This document shows, piece after piece, positions 29,504-41,490 of a stretch of DNA of 64,000 nt. The notes beneath the pieces are model-generated. The model made no database searches. It saw nothing but the letters and a program-made list of their open reading frames with translations, and was not told where the DNA came from. How positions within the stretch are numbered: the first letter of the stretch is position 1; each line of letters opens with the position of its first letter. The translations under genes were made by a program, and so were the position numbers. Source of the stretch: Nymphaea colorata (taxonomy: Eukaryota; Streptophyta; Magnoliopsida; Nymphaeales; Nymphaeaceae); NCBI RefSeq assembly GCF_008831285.2, contig NC_045147.1, positions 954,001 to 1,018,000 on the forward strand, written 5' to 3'.

Positions 29504-29866
29504 ATGACAGCAGCTTCTGCCCTCTCTCTGGCACTGCCAGTGGCTTCCGTCAACCGGAGGCAAGCTGTCATCTCAGCTTCTGCTAAGCCATCCAATGTAA
29601 CCCCGGCGTTGCCGGCGCAGGCCCCCATCGGAATCAAGGCAGCGTCTCCTCCCTCCCCACTGAAGGAGCAGGCAGTCACCGGCCTGACTGCGCTGGCCTT
29701 GACAGCTGCGATGGTAGTCCCCGAGATGGCAGAGGCGGCGCAGCCCGGACTGTCACCTTCTCTAAAGAACTTCCTGCTCAGCATAATCTCAGGCGGCGTG
29801 GTGGTCGGAGTCATCATCGGTGCGGTGATCGGCGTCGCCAACTTCGACCCTGTCAAGAGGACGTAG
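29504..29866 (+). CDS. psbX: Photosystem II subunit PsbX precursor, nuclear-encoded
   Basis: The frame encodes 120 residues, intronless. Residues 1 to about 57 are rich in Ser, Ala and Pro with few acids, as in chloroplast transit peptides. Residues 58-78 form a second, hydrophobic thylakoid signal ([18 protein letters not shown]) with a likely cut after AEA at 78. The 42-residue mature part reads [20 protein letters not shown] and ends [11 protein letters not shown], with one membrane helix, matching PsbX, a small subunit beside cytochrome b559 that affects plastoquinone turnover. The ATG is the first one in frame with the targeting sequence. Composition is GC-richer than the surrounding repeats. 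It looks intact and has no operon-like neighbours. Confidence 0.95.
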   Translation: MTAASALSLALPVASVNRRQAVISASAKPSNVTPALPAQAPIGIKAASPPSPLKEQAVTGLTALALTAAMVVPEMAEAAQPGLSPSLKNFLLSIISGGVVVGVIIGAVIGVANFDPVKRT

Positions 29867-30180
29867 GAAGAAAGATTAGGCGAAGGAAAAAGCCAATGCG
29901 GGTTGCAAGTTCTCTTTTTCTGTTTTACTGGCATGGCTCTGTAAACAATATGTACTCGGTTCTGTTCTGGTCTCTGTATTATGTTGTTGATGTGTAAGAG
30001 TTTGGGCCGAAATTGAAAGAAAATGCAGACTAATTTTCGATTTAAAAATCAGAGTTCTTTGATCAGGAATGTTAGCTGATAACCATTAACAGCAGAAAAT
30101 AGATCAGGCGTATCTCCTTAAGTTAGGCCTGAACTCTCTCCTTTGACAGCTTTTAACAAATTCAAATTCAAACTCCTTTC
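29867..30180 (+). other. psbX 3' region
   Basis: Likely 3' untranslated region and terminator. The stretch from about 30060 rightward becomes similar to the copia 3 3' flank. Confidence 0.5.
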
Positions 30181-30460
30181 CAAACGAAGCCTGATCTTTA
30201 TCCTCAACACGCCCCTTCAATCTGAGTGCGGCAGTGTCAACTAGGCTCAGATTGCATCTGAATTGCTCCTACGTGACTTTATTGAACTTAAGGGCTCTTT
30301 TGTAATGCCTAAACCTGCTCAAATTCAAACTATTTTGAAATGAAGCATTATTTTTATCCTCAACATGCATCTTCAATATGAGCGCGGTGTCAACTAGGCT
30401 CTGGTTGGAGTTGAACTGCTCGAGCATGACTGAACTGGAGGGCTTTGTGAGTTTATCGGC
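30181..30460 (-). repeat. 156-bp-offset tandem duplication at the 3' end of copia 3
   Basis: AAATTCAAACT, TTTATCCTCAACA, CTTCAAT-TGAG, GTGTCAACTAGGCTC and GCATGACT/ACGTGACT words occur twice at an offset of 156 bp, for example TTTATCCTCAACA at 30197 and 30353. The duplication covers the end of the pol frame and its downstream sequence. Confidence 0.75.
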
Positions 30461-31800
30461 CACCTGTTCATTGGATCTAATAAGTTCCACTGCAACATGC
30501 CCTTTGTTTACATGGTCACAGACAAAGGGAAAATCAACTACAACGTTTTTGGTCTGTGCATGAAATACCGGATTAGATGTCAAATAAAATGATTCCAGCT
30601 GATCACACCAGGGACATTTGAAAACCTAGCTCCTTGAGTAAAATGTCGGATCCGAAGAAGTTCGTCCGCTCCTCCATCTCGGTGCATGATAAAGCCATTG
30701 TTTTCTGCTTCTTAGAGTACCAAGCAACAACATTGTTGCCCATGAAAAGCACACTACTGCTTATGACTTCATATAATTCATAAATCCAGCCCAATCCGCA
30801 TATGCAAATGCTTGAAATAACAATGGAGAGCTCAATGGTCTGAAGCACATTCCCTAGTCTACGGTGCCTTGTCTATATCTCAAAATTCATTTTAACAGCC
30901 TTCCAATGGTTTTTAGCAGGGCTGTGCATATATTGACAAACTTTGTTAGGAAAAAAAAATATTGGGTCTAAGTCAAACACGCATATTGAAGAGCTCCCAG
31001 TCATTACGATGAAGAAGAGTCATCTTTGAAGAGTGGTTCCATCCTTGTGAAGCTTGGTAGATGATTCCATGGTTATAGTTGGTTGCTTAGCATTTGCCAT
31101 TTTAGCTCGTTTGTGAATATTAGTGAGATCGTTTTTATGACCTAATTGCATCTTCATGATATAACATGACCTCAGTTGCCAAAACATAAGAGTCGTTCCA
31201 CGTCTTCAATAAAGAAGGACCACTGCAATTCACAAATAAATCTTTGTATAGCTGAAGTGGATGCACTTGCCATAATCATGTTATCTATGTTCACATGAAA
31301 CTTTTTCAAGATAAAAAGTGACATCAAATTGAGATATTTCAAAACCATGATTGAGAAGAAATTCACTCAACCTCATGTACCAAGCCCGTGGAGCCTATTT
31401 CAAACCATAAAGTGTTTCCTTAAGCTTGCAAACATAAGATCGAAATTGAGAGTCAACGTAACCGTCAGGCTGAAACATATAGATGAATTCCTCGGCCAAT
31501 AGTCTATTAAAGAACACATTGTCAACATCCAGCTTCCGGATCTCCCACCTGTATTGAACTGCCATAGGGAAAAAGAATACATATTGATGTTGGTGTCACA
31601 ATAGGACTGAACATCTCAGCAAAGTCGACTCCAGCCTCTTGGAGAAAACCAAATACGACCAATCTTGCCTTGTGCCTTGAGACATTCTCATCTGCATTAT
31701 ATTCTAGTTTATACACCCATTTGGACAATATCACATAGAAGTGAGGCTGATTCGGAAACAGATGTCATGTACCATCTTTTTGAGGTGCCTGAAACTCCTC
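30269..31800 (-). pseudogene. Ty1/copia element 3: decayed RT and RNase H
   Basis: Read right to left on the minus strand: SKWVYKLEYNADENVSRHKA then FLQEAGVDFAEMFSPIV (RT N-terminus), FNTGGRSGSWM-type RT remnants with stops, MGNNVVAWYSKKQKTMALSC (RNase H), and SNPVFHAQTKNVVVDFPFVC followed by SNEQVADKLTKP (RNase H C-terminus). Several frameshifts and stops are present. Gag, protease and integrase were not found, and it is not certain where the LTR begins. Confidence 0.88.
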
Positions 31801-31812
31801 GTTCATTCTAGG

Positions 31813-32031
31813 ACGCCATTAAAACAAATAAAAATTAGAAAATGAAAAATAAAATGCATTAAAAAAACGTAAAAAAATGAATAAAACAAAAAAACACAAA
31901 AAAAGGAAAAACATGTGTTTTTTGTGTGTTCTTTTCATTTTAAAATTTTTTCAAAATAACGGCATTTTTTTAGTTTTAAACGGCTAATTTATTTTTTGTG
32001 TTTTTTTTTTGAAAAAAAACACGTTTATTGT
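31813..32031. repeat. AT-rich repeat, copy R1
   Basis: A/T homopolymer-rich block with AAAACATGTGTTTTTTG, TTTTAAACGGCTAATTTA and GAAAAAAAACACGTTT. It aligns in order with copies R2 (32180-32510) and R3 (40930-41240, opposite strand). Confidence 0.6.
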
Positions 32032-32179
32032 GCCAGATCAGCATTAATCTCTCTTCGCCCCTTGTTTTAGGGCTTTTAATTATTTTTTATGAGCATAGAT
32101 AAGAATATTTCAATTCTTTCTACGACTACAAATAAAGTCTCGGAGTTTTAAACGATGAGGTTTTTCTTCATGTATGATA

Positions 32180-32510
32180 CAGCCAACCTAAAAAAAAGAT
32201 AAATTTTTAAAAATAAAAAAAAAACTAAAAATGAGAGAAAAATAAAATAAATGAGAAACTAATAACACAAACATCAAAAGATAAATAGATTTGAAACAAA
32301 TAAAAAATAAAAAATGAAAAAAACCTCTTGGCATTAAAAAACTGAAAAAAATGACAAAAATGAAAAAAAGTGAAAAAAACGTGTTCAAAACACGTTTTTT
32401 TGTTTTTAACAGTTTTTTCAAAAAAGCACGTTCTTTTTAAGTTTAAACTACCATTTAATTTATCAATTTTTTTCATGTTTTTTTTTTCAAAAAAAAAACG
32501 TTTTCTTTAT
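32180..32510 (+). repeat. AT-rich repeat, copy R2 with central palindrome
   Basis: The block contains AAACGTGTTCAAAACACGTTT at its centre, a near-perfect palindrome, with A-rich sequence to the left and T-rich to the right. The same order of motifs (ATAAAATAA-TGAGAAACTAATAA, TGTTTTTAACA, ACCATTTAATTTATC) is found inverted at 40930-41240. Confidence 0.8.
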
Positions 32511-33177
32511 GGGATTGGAGAAATGCTGCTAAAACGTTATGTGTGCTTCATGATCCACATGCTTTTATAAGGTTAGAATTGGTTCTTGTGATTGGAGAAA
32601 TGCTGCTAAGTCATAAAAAATCACAGATCTATTATCTTGTTTGAGTTCAATGAAATTCAAGCACAAGCATGTTAACATGGGCATCTCATCTTATCTAACT
32701 CAAACTAATTATGGTGTACACTAGAACTACATATAGATATCTACGCACACACAAAAATGTGCATATAAAAAGCTATTTAAAAAGATTAGGCTTCCCTCTC
32801 TCAGCTAATAATTGATATCGAGAGGGATTGAGAGAAAAAAAGTGTGTGAGGGTTTGGAAAAAAAAAAGGGAAAAGATTGAGAGAAAGATGAGGAACAGCT
32901 GCTGATTACAGCCGCCATCGTGCTGAAGGAAACATCAATTGCAACCATCATGCTAAAGGAAACAACACAGCAGCAAAGGAAGGAGGAGGAGGAAAGAGGC
33001 AGCTGCAACCACTAGAATATAAGATTCCATGATCTCAAATCTCCTTGAATCTACTTCGAGGCAATCTGTAGGAGATGAAAGAAAGACTATTGATTGCTTT
33101 CGCTCCTTAATCAATAGGTAACTTCGCAACTGCCTACATGGAAATATTAGCCTAGGAATATATCATAATGCAAACCA
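32511..33177. other. No gene; short duplicated word
   Basis: GATTGGAGAAATGCTGCTAA occurs at about 32513 and 32590. A purine-rich plus strand at 32816-33000 contains ATGCTGAAGGAAACA-type repeats. Nothing coding was recognised. Confidence 0.45.
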
Positions 33178-33486
33178 AGGTTTTAAGCCCAGTGACTCCG
33201 GACTTGACTCAGTCGTTCTCGACTCGTGACTCGGTGGGTCAACTTGGTGGCCCAGAGGGAGGTCACACTGACTTTTTTTTTAAGAAATAACAACGTATAA
33301 TTTGTCTTGTAAATATAAAAGATTGTAAAATGACCTAATTTTCTTTTTCTCATTCAAAAGCACGTCAAACTAACATCAAGTGAAGTCACAATACTCACTT
33401 ATTTATGTAAAAAGTAAAAACAAAGTCTGCAATCACGACAGTAATGGCATATCAAACTATCATCAACTATCAAATATCAATATAAC

Positions 33487-33680
33487 TGTTGAATTAGAAG
33501 AGTTTATGTTTCTAGGTGGCTCTTCGTAATATTAAAGAGTTATAAGACCTCTTTAATATTTTCTTTACTTTTCATTGATGTAATTTGTAAATCCCTTTTC
33601 TACCCTAATCTCTTTTATAAGGGAGATTAGGGTTAACGTAAAGATGACTTTTTCTCTCTCCAAGACTCACGGCTGCAACA
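33487..33680 (+). repeat. 5' LTR of copia 4
   Basis: 194 bp, TGTTGAATTAG to GGCTGCAACA, with a TATA-type CTTTTATAAGGG. By eye it differs from the 3' LTR by 7 substitutions and three small indels. It is preceded by the target duplication ATAAC (33482-33486). Confidence 0.97.
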
Positions 33681-33692
33681 TGGTATCAGAGC
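33681..33692 (+). promoter_or_regulatory. Primer-binding site of copia 4
   Basis: TGGTATCAGAGC directly after the 5' LTR. This is complementary to the initiator methionine tRNA 3' end, the usual minus-strand primer of plant copia elements. Confidence 0.95.
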
Positions 33693-34059
33693 AGTCTCCT
33701 ATGGCAGCAGTCAAGTAAGTTTTCCGGTGACCTTCTCTTCTGACTACCTCCTTTTCCGACAACTTTCCTCTTCCCGTCACCCATCTTCATCTCTTCTTAC
33801 CCACCAACAGGGAGATAGTAAAAGAGATAAAAGTTGGGTGTTCTACGTGGAGAAGGATTGATCACGCCTATGTGAAAGGCGTGATCAAATCCTTAAGTGG
33901 GGCTCGTGCTTGTTGTCTGGTATGAGAACCTCATATCGTGGGGAGCAGCGTTTGGCATGTGGAGCAGAGTTGATCTGCTGATCGTGAAGGCTGTTTCAGG
34001 CTTGTTCTTGTCGTGGATGGTGCTCTGTTGATCGTAAGTGGACGACTGAGAACAGAGCA

Positions 34060-34190
34060 GCAACAGCTCGCTGTAATATGCAGAAATCAGCAGTAATCTT
34101 TTGAAAGTTTGTACGTGAGCCAACAACAGTCTTCTGAAATCAACAGTCTGCTATAATATGCAGAAATCAACAGCAGTTTTCAATTTTCTG
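34060..34190 (+). repeat. Short duplication in the copia 4 leader
   Basis: CTG(T/A)AATATGCAGAAATCA followed by CAGTAA/CAGCAG and TTCTGAA words appears twice, about 75 bp apart (about 34071 and 34150), where gag should start. It may have helped destroy the gag frame. Confidence 0.6.
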
Positions 34191-34439
34191 AAGGTGCAAA
34201 CAGGCAGTAGAAAGCAAAGATTCCATTGATAGGAGACTGAAAACAACAGCAGTTTCAGTTTTCTATCTCCTAAATGGCAGAAAGCAGCAACAAGCAGGTG
34301 TAATAGTAGAAACTAGCAGTTCTGAATTAGTTTCTGTTGTCGTCAGGTTTATGTTAGTAGGTGGACAGCATTGTTGCAGCATTTCTCTGTCATGGGTCTG
34401 TTGTGGAGGTAATTTTTTCTTGAGAATGGCTGCTTTCTC

Positions 34440-37400
34440 CTCACGATATTATTCAATTCTACTAAATGGAAAAATAGGGCATTTGAAAGACAGATGTTGA
34501 AATAAACATGGTCGTCCTTTCGCTGCTTCCCTAGGAAGAAATGTTACATCTAATCAGGGCAAGAACTCTTTACAGTCTCCTATTGAATCTGTCCAGGCAG
34601 CATCATCAGTTATAGACGGGTCCTTATCTTCTTCTAGCCCCGGGACAATGACTGTGAGTATCAACAAGTCAGAGTATGAGGACTTCCTAGCACACAGATC
34701 TACTCAGCCATCGGCCTCCACAGTCATGATCGACAGCGCTATGTCCGTTGATACTATCCCACATGGTACAAGTACTACTTGGATTATTGATTCAGGGGCA
34801 TCGAGACACTTTTGTAGTAAACCTTCTATGTTTATTGTGCTACACTCATTACCTTAGACACGTCATGTGAGACTTGCATATGGTAGATGGTCACCTATTA
34901 TGGGTTATGGAGATATCGAGATTTCTCAGTCTATGACTATTCCTAATGTGTTATATGGTTCGAAGTTTCCCACAAATCTGTTATCGGTTGGACAATTGAT
35001 TAATGATTTACATTGTCGTGTTACGTTTGACTCTGGTTTATGTTTATTTCAGGACTTGCAAACTAGGAAGACGATTGGTGGAGGCTATGAGAAAGGGGGC
35101 ATCTACTTCCTGTTGGATCCAGTGGGTATTGCAGCATCATTGATCACTTTGTTGTCCTCCTCCTTCCAGTGGCATCTCAGACTTGGTCATCCATCTGTCT
35201 TCAAGCTCCATCATCTTCTTCCACATCTTTCAGTACTAGAGTCATTCCGTGTGAAGCCTGTCAACTTGGCAAACACACCCGTAGCAGTTATTCATCGAGT
35301 CTTAGTCCGTCCAGTTGTGGATTATTTGATCTTCTTCATGTTGATGTGTGCGGTCCTAGCAGAGTTGCTAGTAGGTCAAGATTTTGTTATTTCCTTGTCA
35401 TTGTTGATGATTATTCTCGAGTCACTTGGGTCTTCCTTTTGAAAAAAAGGTCTGAAGTCGTATGTACTCTCAAAAACCTTATTATTGAAATAAAGACCTA
35501 GTTTGGTATTCTTGTTAAAAGCATTCGCACTGATAATGCTCTTGAGTTCAAGGCATCTACCGTAATGAAGTTTTACTCTGAGAATGACATTTCTCCTCAG
35601 TTTACATGTCCTCATATCTCCTAACAAAATGGAATAACTGAGCGAAAACATCACCAACTTTTAAATGTGGCTCGTTCCCTTATGCTTCATACTAATCTAC
35701 CTACATATTTTTGGGGAGATGTCATTCTCACTGTTCGTTACTTGACCAATCGTTTACCCTCATCCTCCATTGACAACAAGGTTCCCATTAAACTTGTGCA
35801 CCCACAAAGACCCTTGTTTCCAGTAGCTCCCAAAGTATTTGGTTGCACATGCTTTGTTCACATACTTGGACCCACACGTAATAAATTGGGGGCCTAAGCC
35901 ATTAAATGTATCTTTACTGGCTACTCAAAAAACCATAAAGACTACAAATGCTTTGATTCATTGACTCAAAAAAAGTATATCAGTGCGGATGTCACATTCT
36001 TTGAGTCTCAACCTTATTATAGCTCCACTCCTATCTCTACTGAGACGCCACGGTCACCAGACCCACTACCTATTCCTTTGGAGTCATTCCCTTTTGAATC
36101 TCCTTCTAAAGACTCTCCGGCTATAATGTCTAAGTTCTGTGATCCTCCGCTAGTCTACACACGTCGACAGGTCCCTTCTCATTATCCTTCGCCAACCGCC
36201 TCTCAAAGGCAAGCGATAATGTACTCTGCATTTTATATCTCATTTTGTGTCTACTGACGGTGTGGGTAAAAGTATGAAACAGTTTATTCAAGCTCTAACT
36301 GCTCATACAATTCTTACGTGTCATCAGCAGGCTTTATTAGATACACAGTGGAGACAGACTATGAAAAATGAGATGGATGCATTAGTTCAGCGAGGCACCT
36401 GAGAACTTGTTGATCCTCCTCTCCTCTTGATTGTGACATTGTTGGCTCTAAGTGGGTATTCACAGTGAAACATAATTCTGATGGTTATGTGGAACGATAC
36501 AAAACTCGGTTGGTTGCTAAGGGCTACACACAAACTTACAGGGTGGATTTCTTTGAGACATTCTCTCCAGTTGCTCGGTTGGGAACCATTCGCCTTATAA
36601 TTTCAGTGGATATACACCATGACTGGCACATGAATCAGCTTGATGTCAAAAACACCTTTTTTTATGGTGATCTTGATGAGACTGTCTATATGCAACAACC
36701 ACCAGGGTTTGAACGACAGGGAGAGTGTGGAAAAGTATGCAAACTGAAGAAAGTTATTTATGAACTCAAGCAGAGTCTGTGCATTGTTTTACAAGTTTTT
36801 CGAGGTAGTCTTAAAGTGTGGCTTTGCGAGATCTCCTCTTGATCATTCTTTGTTTACCAAGAAGACTTCCAGGGGTATAACCGTTATAGTGGTTGATGTT
36901 GATGATATTATCCTAACAGGCGACTGCGATCAAGAAATTTCTGATGCAAAGTTGTTCCTTCAAAAATACTTTGTGATGAATGATTTTGATCTACTACGTT
37001 ATTTCTTGGGAATAGAGGTTGCTCGCAATAGGGATGGTGTCGTTCTTTCTCAACGAAAGTATGTTCTTGATTTATTATAGGGCACTGGGATGCTAGGAGC
37101 TAAATTGGCTAATCTACCTATGAATCCACGCATACATCTTCATGACGACCAAGGAGAATTAGTGGATTCTCGATCATATAGATCCCTTATTGGAAAACTC
37201 CTCTATGTTACTGTGACCAGACTAGACATTAGTTTTGCAGTGGGGAAGCTAAGTCAATTTATGGAAAAACCCAGAAAAGTTCATTAGGATGCTGCTTTGA
37301 TGGTGGTCACATACCTAAAATTGTCTCATGGCAAAGGCCTTTTGTTCACAAAAGGCAAGACTCTAGAAGTGAAAGCTTATACTGATGCTAACAGAGTCGA

Positions 37401-37760
37401 AGACAGGAAATCTACCACAGGATTCTGTGTATTTATGGGAGGCAACCTTATATCGTGGAGAAGCAAAAAACAAGGTGTGGTGTCAAGATCTAGTGCAGAA
37501 TCCGAATACAGAGTTATTGCTCAAACAACAGTAGAAATGACTTGGGCTAAATCCATGCTATCTAGCCTAAGTGTGTCGATTCTGCTTTCCATGAAGATGT
37601 ATTGTGACAATCAAACAACCACATACATTGTAAACAATCAAATTTTCCATGAAAGAACTAAACAATCAAGCAGGAACCATTGCCACTATTCATGTTCCTT
37701 CAGAAGATCAAGCTGCAGATATCTTCACCAAAGCTCTTCCTATTGGCGATTTCTCTAGAT
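34440..37760 (+). pseudogene. copia 4 gag-pol, broken
   Basis: In order: a gag zinc-knuckle remnant (GKIGHLKDRC, about 34467), protease (TWIIDSGASRHFCS, 34779), GAG-pre-integrase (WHLRLGHPS, 35171), integrase (LHVDVCGPS, FLVIVDDYSRVTWVF, then RSLMLHTNLPTYFWGDVI at 35671), RT (RYKTRLVAKGYTQTYRVDFF, QLDVKNTFFYGDLDE, VDVDDIILTGD) and RNase H (EDRKSTTGFCVFMGGNLISW, SSAESEYRVIA). Stops or frame changes occur at least near 34857, 35440, 35500, 35897, 36257, 36840, 37078, 37287 and 37680. The catalytic YVDD box has become VDVDD. Most of gag (33700-34430) is not readable. Confidence 0.93.
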
Positions 37761-37811
37761 GTTGTGACAAGCTAAGCATGTTTAATATGTATGCTCCAGC
37801 TTGAGGGGGAG

Positions 37812-38000
37812 TGTTGAAGAAGAGTTTATGTTTCTAAGTGGCTCTTCGTAATATTAAAGATTATAAGACCTCTTTAATATTTTCTTTATTTTTCATTGAT
37901 GTAATCTGTAAATCCCTTTTCTACCCTAATCGCTTTTATAAGGGAGCTTAGGGTTAACGTAAAGATGATTTTTCTCTCTCCAAGACTCACAGCTCCAACA
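37812..38000 (+). repeat. 3' LTR of copia 4
   Basis: 189 bp, TGTTGAAGAAG to AGCTCCAACA, preceded by a purine tract and followed by the target duplication ATAAC at 38001-38005. Confidence 0.97.
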
Positions 38001-38401
38001 ATAACAATCAACAACAATGTAAAACAAGCACTAAAAGGTAATTATGTATATGCTCTCAAATATGAAATGAATAGATAAGCATACCTTTTGAGCATAATTA
38101 ACTTTTTTTATTTTTATTTGTAATATGCAAATTTAATAAGTGAACAATAATGCCAAATTTTTGTGTTTCACTAGAATAGGTGGAATCATAAGTCATAAAA
38201 ATATTAACATTTTCACATCAAGAAGTAACAACATCAAACCCAGGTCAAATTGATATACAAAATCAACTTTCAAACTAATGTTGCAAAATGCAAAGTACAA
38301 TACCTCAAAAGTCAAAAAACTCAAAACTGAAATGAGTATTCATCAATATTCAAGAATTGAGACCCAAAATGTCTTCAAACTTGACCCCTAGTCTCCAATG
38401 A

Positions 38402-41400
38402 TTACTTGTGGACTTCGTTTCTTGAGATGGCAGTGGAGATAAATAGCTCAATTGGAGTCCAAGTAGTTAGCTCATTTTCCATTGCATTTTCATTTCCACA
38501 TTCATCACTACCTTCATCATCAACAAGATTGGCTTCATCAATGTTCTCAACCTCCTTCTCTAATTCCATTAAGAAACCTTTCATTCAACAAAATGAGATT
38601 TAGTTAAAAAAGTTTAAAAGGACACAATGGAAGACATATAGTAGATAATAATTCATAATCATTAATTACTAGTCAAAATTTCAAATAATTAATTTCATAT
38701 TTTATAATTTATACTTTAAACATCATCTCTATATAAGACTCTTTCTTTCATAACTCATTCATATGGGTGCATGCAAATATATATTATCCCAAGAAATTGA
38801 ATCAAGACAAGTTTTTTAAGTTGTCTTTCACATAAACATAGATTGTAATGGAAAAACACTATGTTATTCAGCCAATCTATTCCTCCTCTTAGTGTGAATT
38901 TGGTCCAAGGCACTCTAATTCTGTTCGCGTCCAAATGAAGAACATATTTGATTCAATATAGAAATTGCAATTCATTGAAGACTGGGAACACATATCCCAT
39001 GCAGCTTCGACTACATGGCTGCGAAAAGGTATATCACATTTCCAAGTTCAAATACAAAGTTAAATAGTTACATATTAAATAACACATGCACATTCAAGGT
39101 TTCAAACACCTAGTACCTAGCTTGTGTTCTTCTCTAGTCATAATAGCTATTGAAATACCAAGGTCTACAATTGCATCTTCAAATAGCATGAGCTAATGAT
39201 AGCCACAAAGCCCAAAATGCTTAATTGAAAAATTATTAAGAAATAACAATTGATTAATTAGAAAATCTAAAATGATTGTCACCTGCTTGCATGCCCTTAT
39301 TCTTGCTGGACTATCTGTCTCCAATTTTTAATGCATTAACTTAAACCACACCTAACCTAAATGTGCTTTATCCATTCCAATAGATAATAACATTATTAGA
39401 AAAATGTAAGTTGCGAAGTGTAGGATGCACACTATAATGTAATAATGAAACAATAAAAGAATACAATATACCTTAAGAAAAAGTGGACTATATTGGTACT
39501 TGAGATTGAGATAACATGTAGCAACATGAAGACGATAATGAAATTGGTTTGCCCAATGGTTATCAATTATTTCTAATAAGGTTTGTATTTTCTCTCTTCA
39601 TTGTCATGAATTTCTTTTACAGCTTCCTTCGCTCTATCCGTAACTTCGTAAAGATATGCCATTGGAGGACTTCCGTCTCCATCTACCATCCTCAAAACTT
39701 TCACTAAGGTTCTATTGTCTCGACAATTGATTCCATGACTAGCCAAAAATTAGGATTCAATGTAATTTCTTTCATCTCTTTTCCATCAACAAATATTAAA
39801 ATACTTCAAGGTGCTCCATTCATCTGAAGTCACCACTCTTCAAAGGCCAGTTTGATGTTTTAACAAACTTTGGAGCATGATTAAATTAGTAGCAAATCTT
39901 GTAGTAACAAGTAGTAGAGTCTGTTTTTTGTTACCAAATTGAGTCTTCATCAAATTCAACATGGAAGTATGATTAAAGATAAATTTGGTAATATTTTTTT
40001 TTCTTTATCCACTCATCCAGCTATGCTGTGATTTTGCTTGTATCTTCAAATATAAGATCTATGCAGGGGGCTGTACAGGGAGTTTAAAAGATAGTTTTTC
40101 TCTTTTTCTCTAGCTTATTTCCTATTGCAAGATAATTGACTACATTGTCTGTGATTATCGATACATAATGATAGAATATATATGGTTATTAGATATTGAA
40201 ATATTAACATTGTATATATAGAGTATAACATAATATAAATCGCTAATAATTGTAAACAATGTAACATACCTAAACAACAATTTCAACATCTACCATATCC
40301 ACCACTTCATTAAACAATGAGTAAATTACCGCGGTTCTTTACTATATTAGTTGCATCAACCGACTTTAAAAAATATATGCCCCCTGAACAATGATGCAAA
40401 ATCTATGGTTAGCATCTTTCCAACCATCGGCCATGATAGAACAGCTAGATTTAGTCCATGACTCCGTATACTCTTTCAAATGTTTGTCAAACTTTTTTGC
40501 TTCTTCTTTTAATAATAGCCCAGAAATTTCAGATGATGAAGGCGGCATCAACCCCATTCCCATAGACGTGCAAATTTCAAGCATCTTAATAAAGGAAAAA
40601 TTGCTATATTGAAAGGAATTGTTGAATGATAGAAGAACATTGTAATTGCTGAACATAATTTATCTCTCGCCTTCTTAGGTATCAATTGCTATTCTTACGC
40701 CAAGTCGCTTCATTGATGGAGCCATTGAATTAGCTTGTAGAAATGACTCAGGTGTTCTGTTTTGGTTTTGTTGCACATTTGTCACATTCATTTTTTCTCT
40801 TTGAATTTTTAGAGCCTTATCACTTTCATATGACAATTCTATTTCTTGTACATCTCAAAAGAACCAATTTTATTGACAATGTGCTTCAACTCTTTTGTTC
40901 CTTAAACGACTTTAAGATACATCATAGCCACAGAAAACACATGTTCAAAAAAAATGTGAAAAAGCCCGATCAATTAAATTATCATTTAAAACTTAAAAAA
41001 ACATGTTTTTTGAAAAAAAAATGTTAAAAACGAAAAAACACCTTTTCAACGTGTTTTTTTTTTCACTTTTTCTTCATTTTTTTTCAGTTTTTTAAATGCC
41101 GAACAGTTTATTTTCATTTTCTATTTTTAATTTGTTGCAAATCCACTTATTAGTTTCTCACTTATTTTATTTTTCCCTTATTTTTAGTTTTTTAAAATTT
41201 TTAAAAATTTACTGTAATTTTCCCGTGTTTTAAAGCTCAACTTGTTATTCCCAAAAAAACCTCACTGTTTAAAACTCCAAGATTTAGGATTTCCTTTCTT
41301 ACATTGTCTACCACTTCATCACATGGTTCAACTTCTCCCTTCGCTCGGGCATAATGATGCTTAAGTCTATTGATACCACCACTCGTTTGTTTCTAACAAC

Positions 41401-41490
41401 AAGTACATCTTACTTCCTTTTTTTGCTTATCAAGAGGGATTGCTCATTCCCATGCAAGATCTGTTCCTTGTGGAAATGAAGGGGTCCTCG
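38402..41490 (-). pseudogene. hAT transposase remnant: BED zinc finger, DUF659, hAT dimer region
   Basis: Read on the minus strand. A BED-finger region at about 41485-41290 has DLAWE, KKEVRCTCC, SGGINRLKHHYARAKGEVE and PCDEVV with two in-frame stops. DUF659 (40656-40366) reads MGLMPPSSSEISGLLL and SWTKSSCSIMADGWKD. Next come DNVVNYLAIGNKLEKK, CTAPCIDLIFEDTSKIT (40150-40020), MLNLMKTQFGNK with VTTRFATNLIMLQSLLKH (about 39960-39850) and SDEWSTLKYFN. Then the C-terminal IHTKRRNRLAE with HYNLCLCERQL after a shift (about 38930-38830), and an acidic tail (38584-38402). Together these match the domain order of plant hAT transposases. Stops, shifts and the R3 insertion make it inactive. Confidence 0.9.
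40930..41240 (-). repeat. AT-rich repeat, copy R3 (inverted relative to R2)
   Basis: The reverse complement reproduces R2 (32180-32510) motif by motif, including TAAAATAAGTGAGAAACTAA and the ACACGTT...GTGTTTTTTCG palindrome region. It lies between the BED and DUF659 parts of the transposase remnant. Confidence 0.8.

Larger units (their letters stand above)
33487..38000 (+). mobile_element. Complete Ty1/copia LTR retrotransposon (copia 4)
   Basis: A 4514-bp element with two LTRs (33487-33680, 37812-38000), a primer-binding site and a polypurine tract (TTGAGGGGGAG, 37801-37811). The perfect 5-bp target duplication ATAAC lies at 33482-33486 and 38001-38005. It is structurally whole but its coding sequence is broken. 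Removing it rejoins AATATCAATATAAC with AATCAACAAC of the surrounding hAT-like element. Confidence 0.97.
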
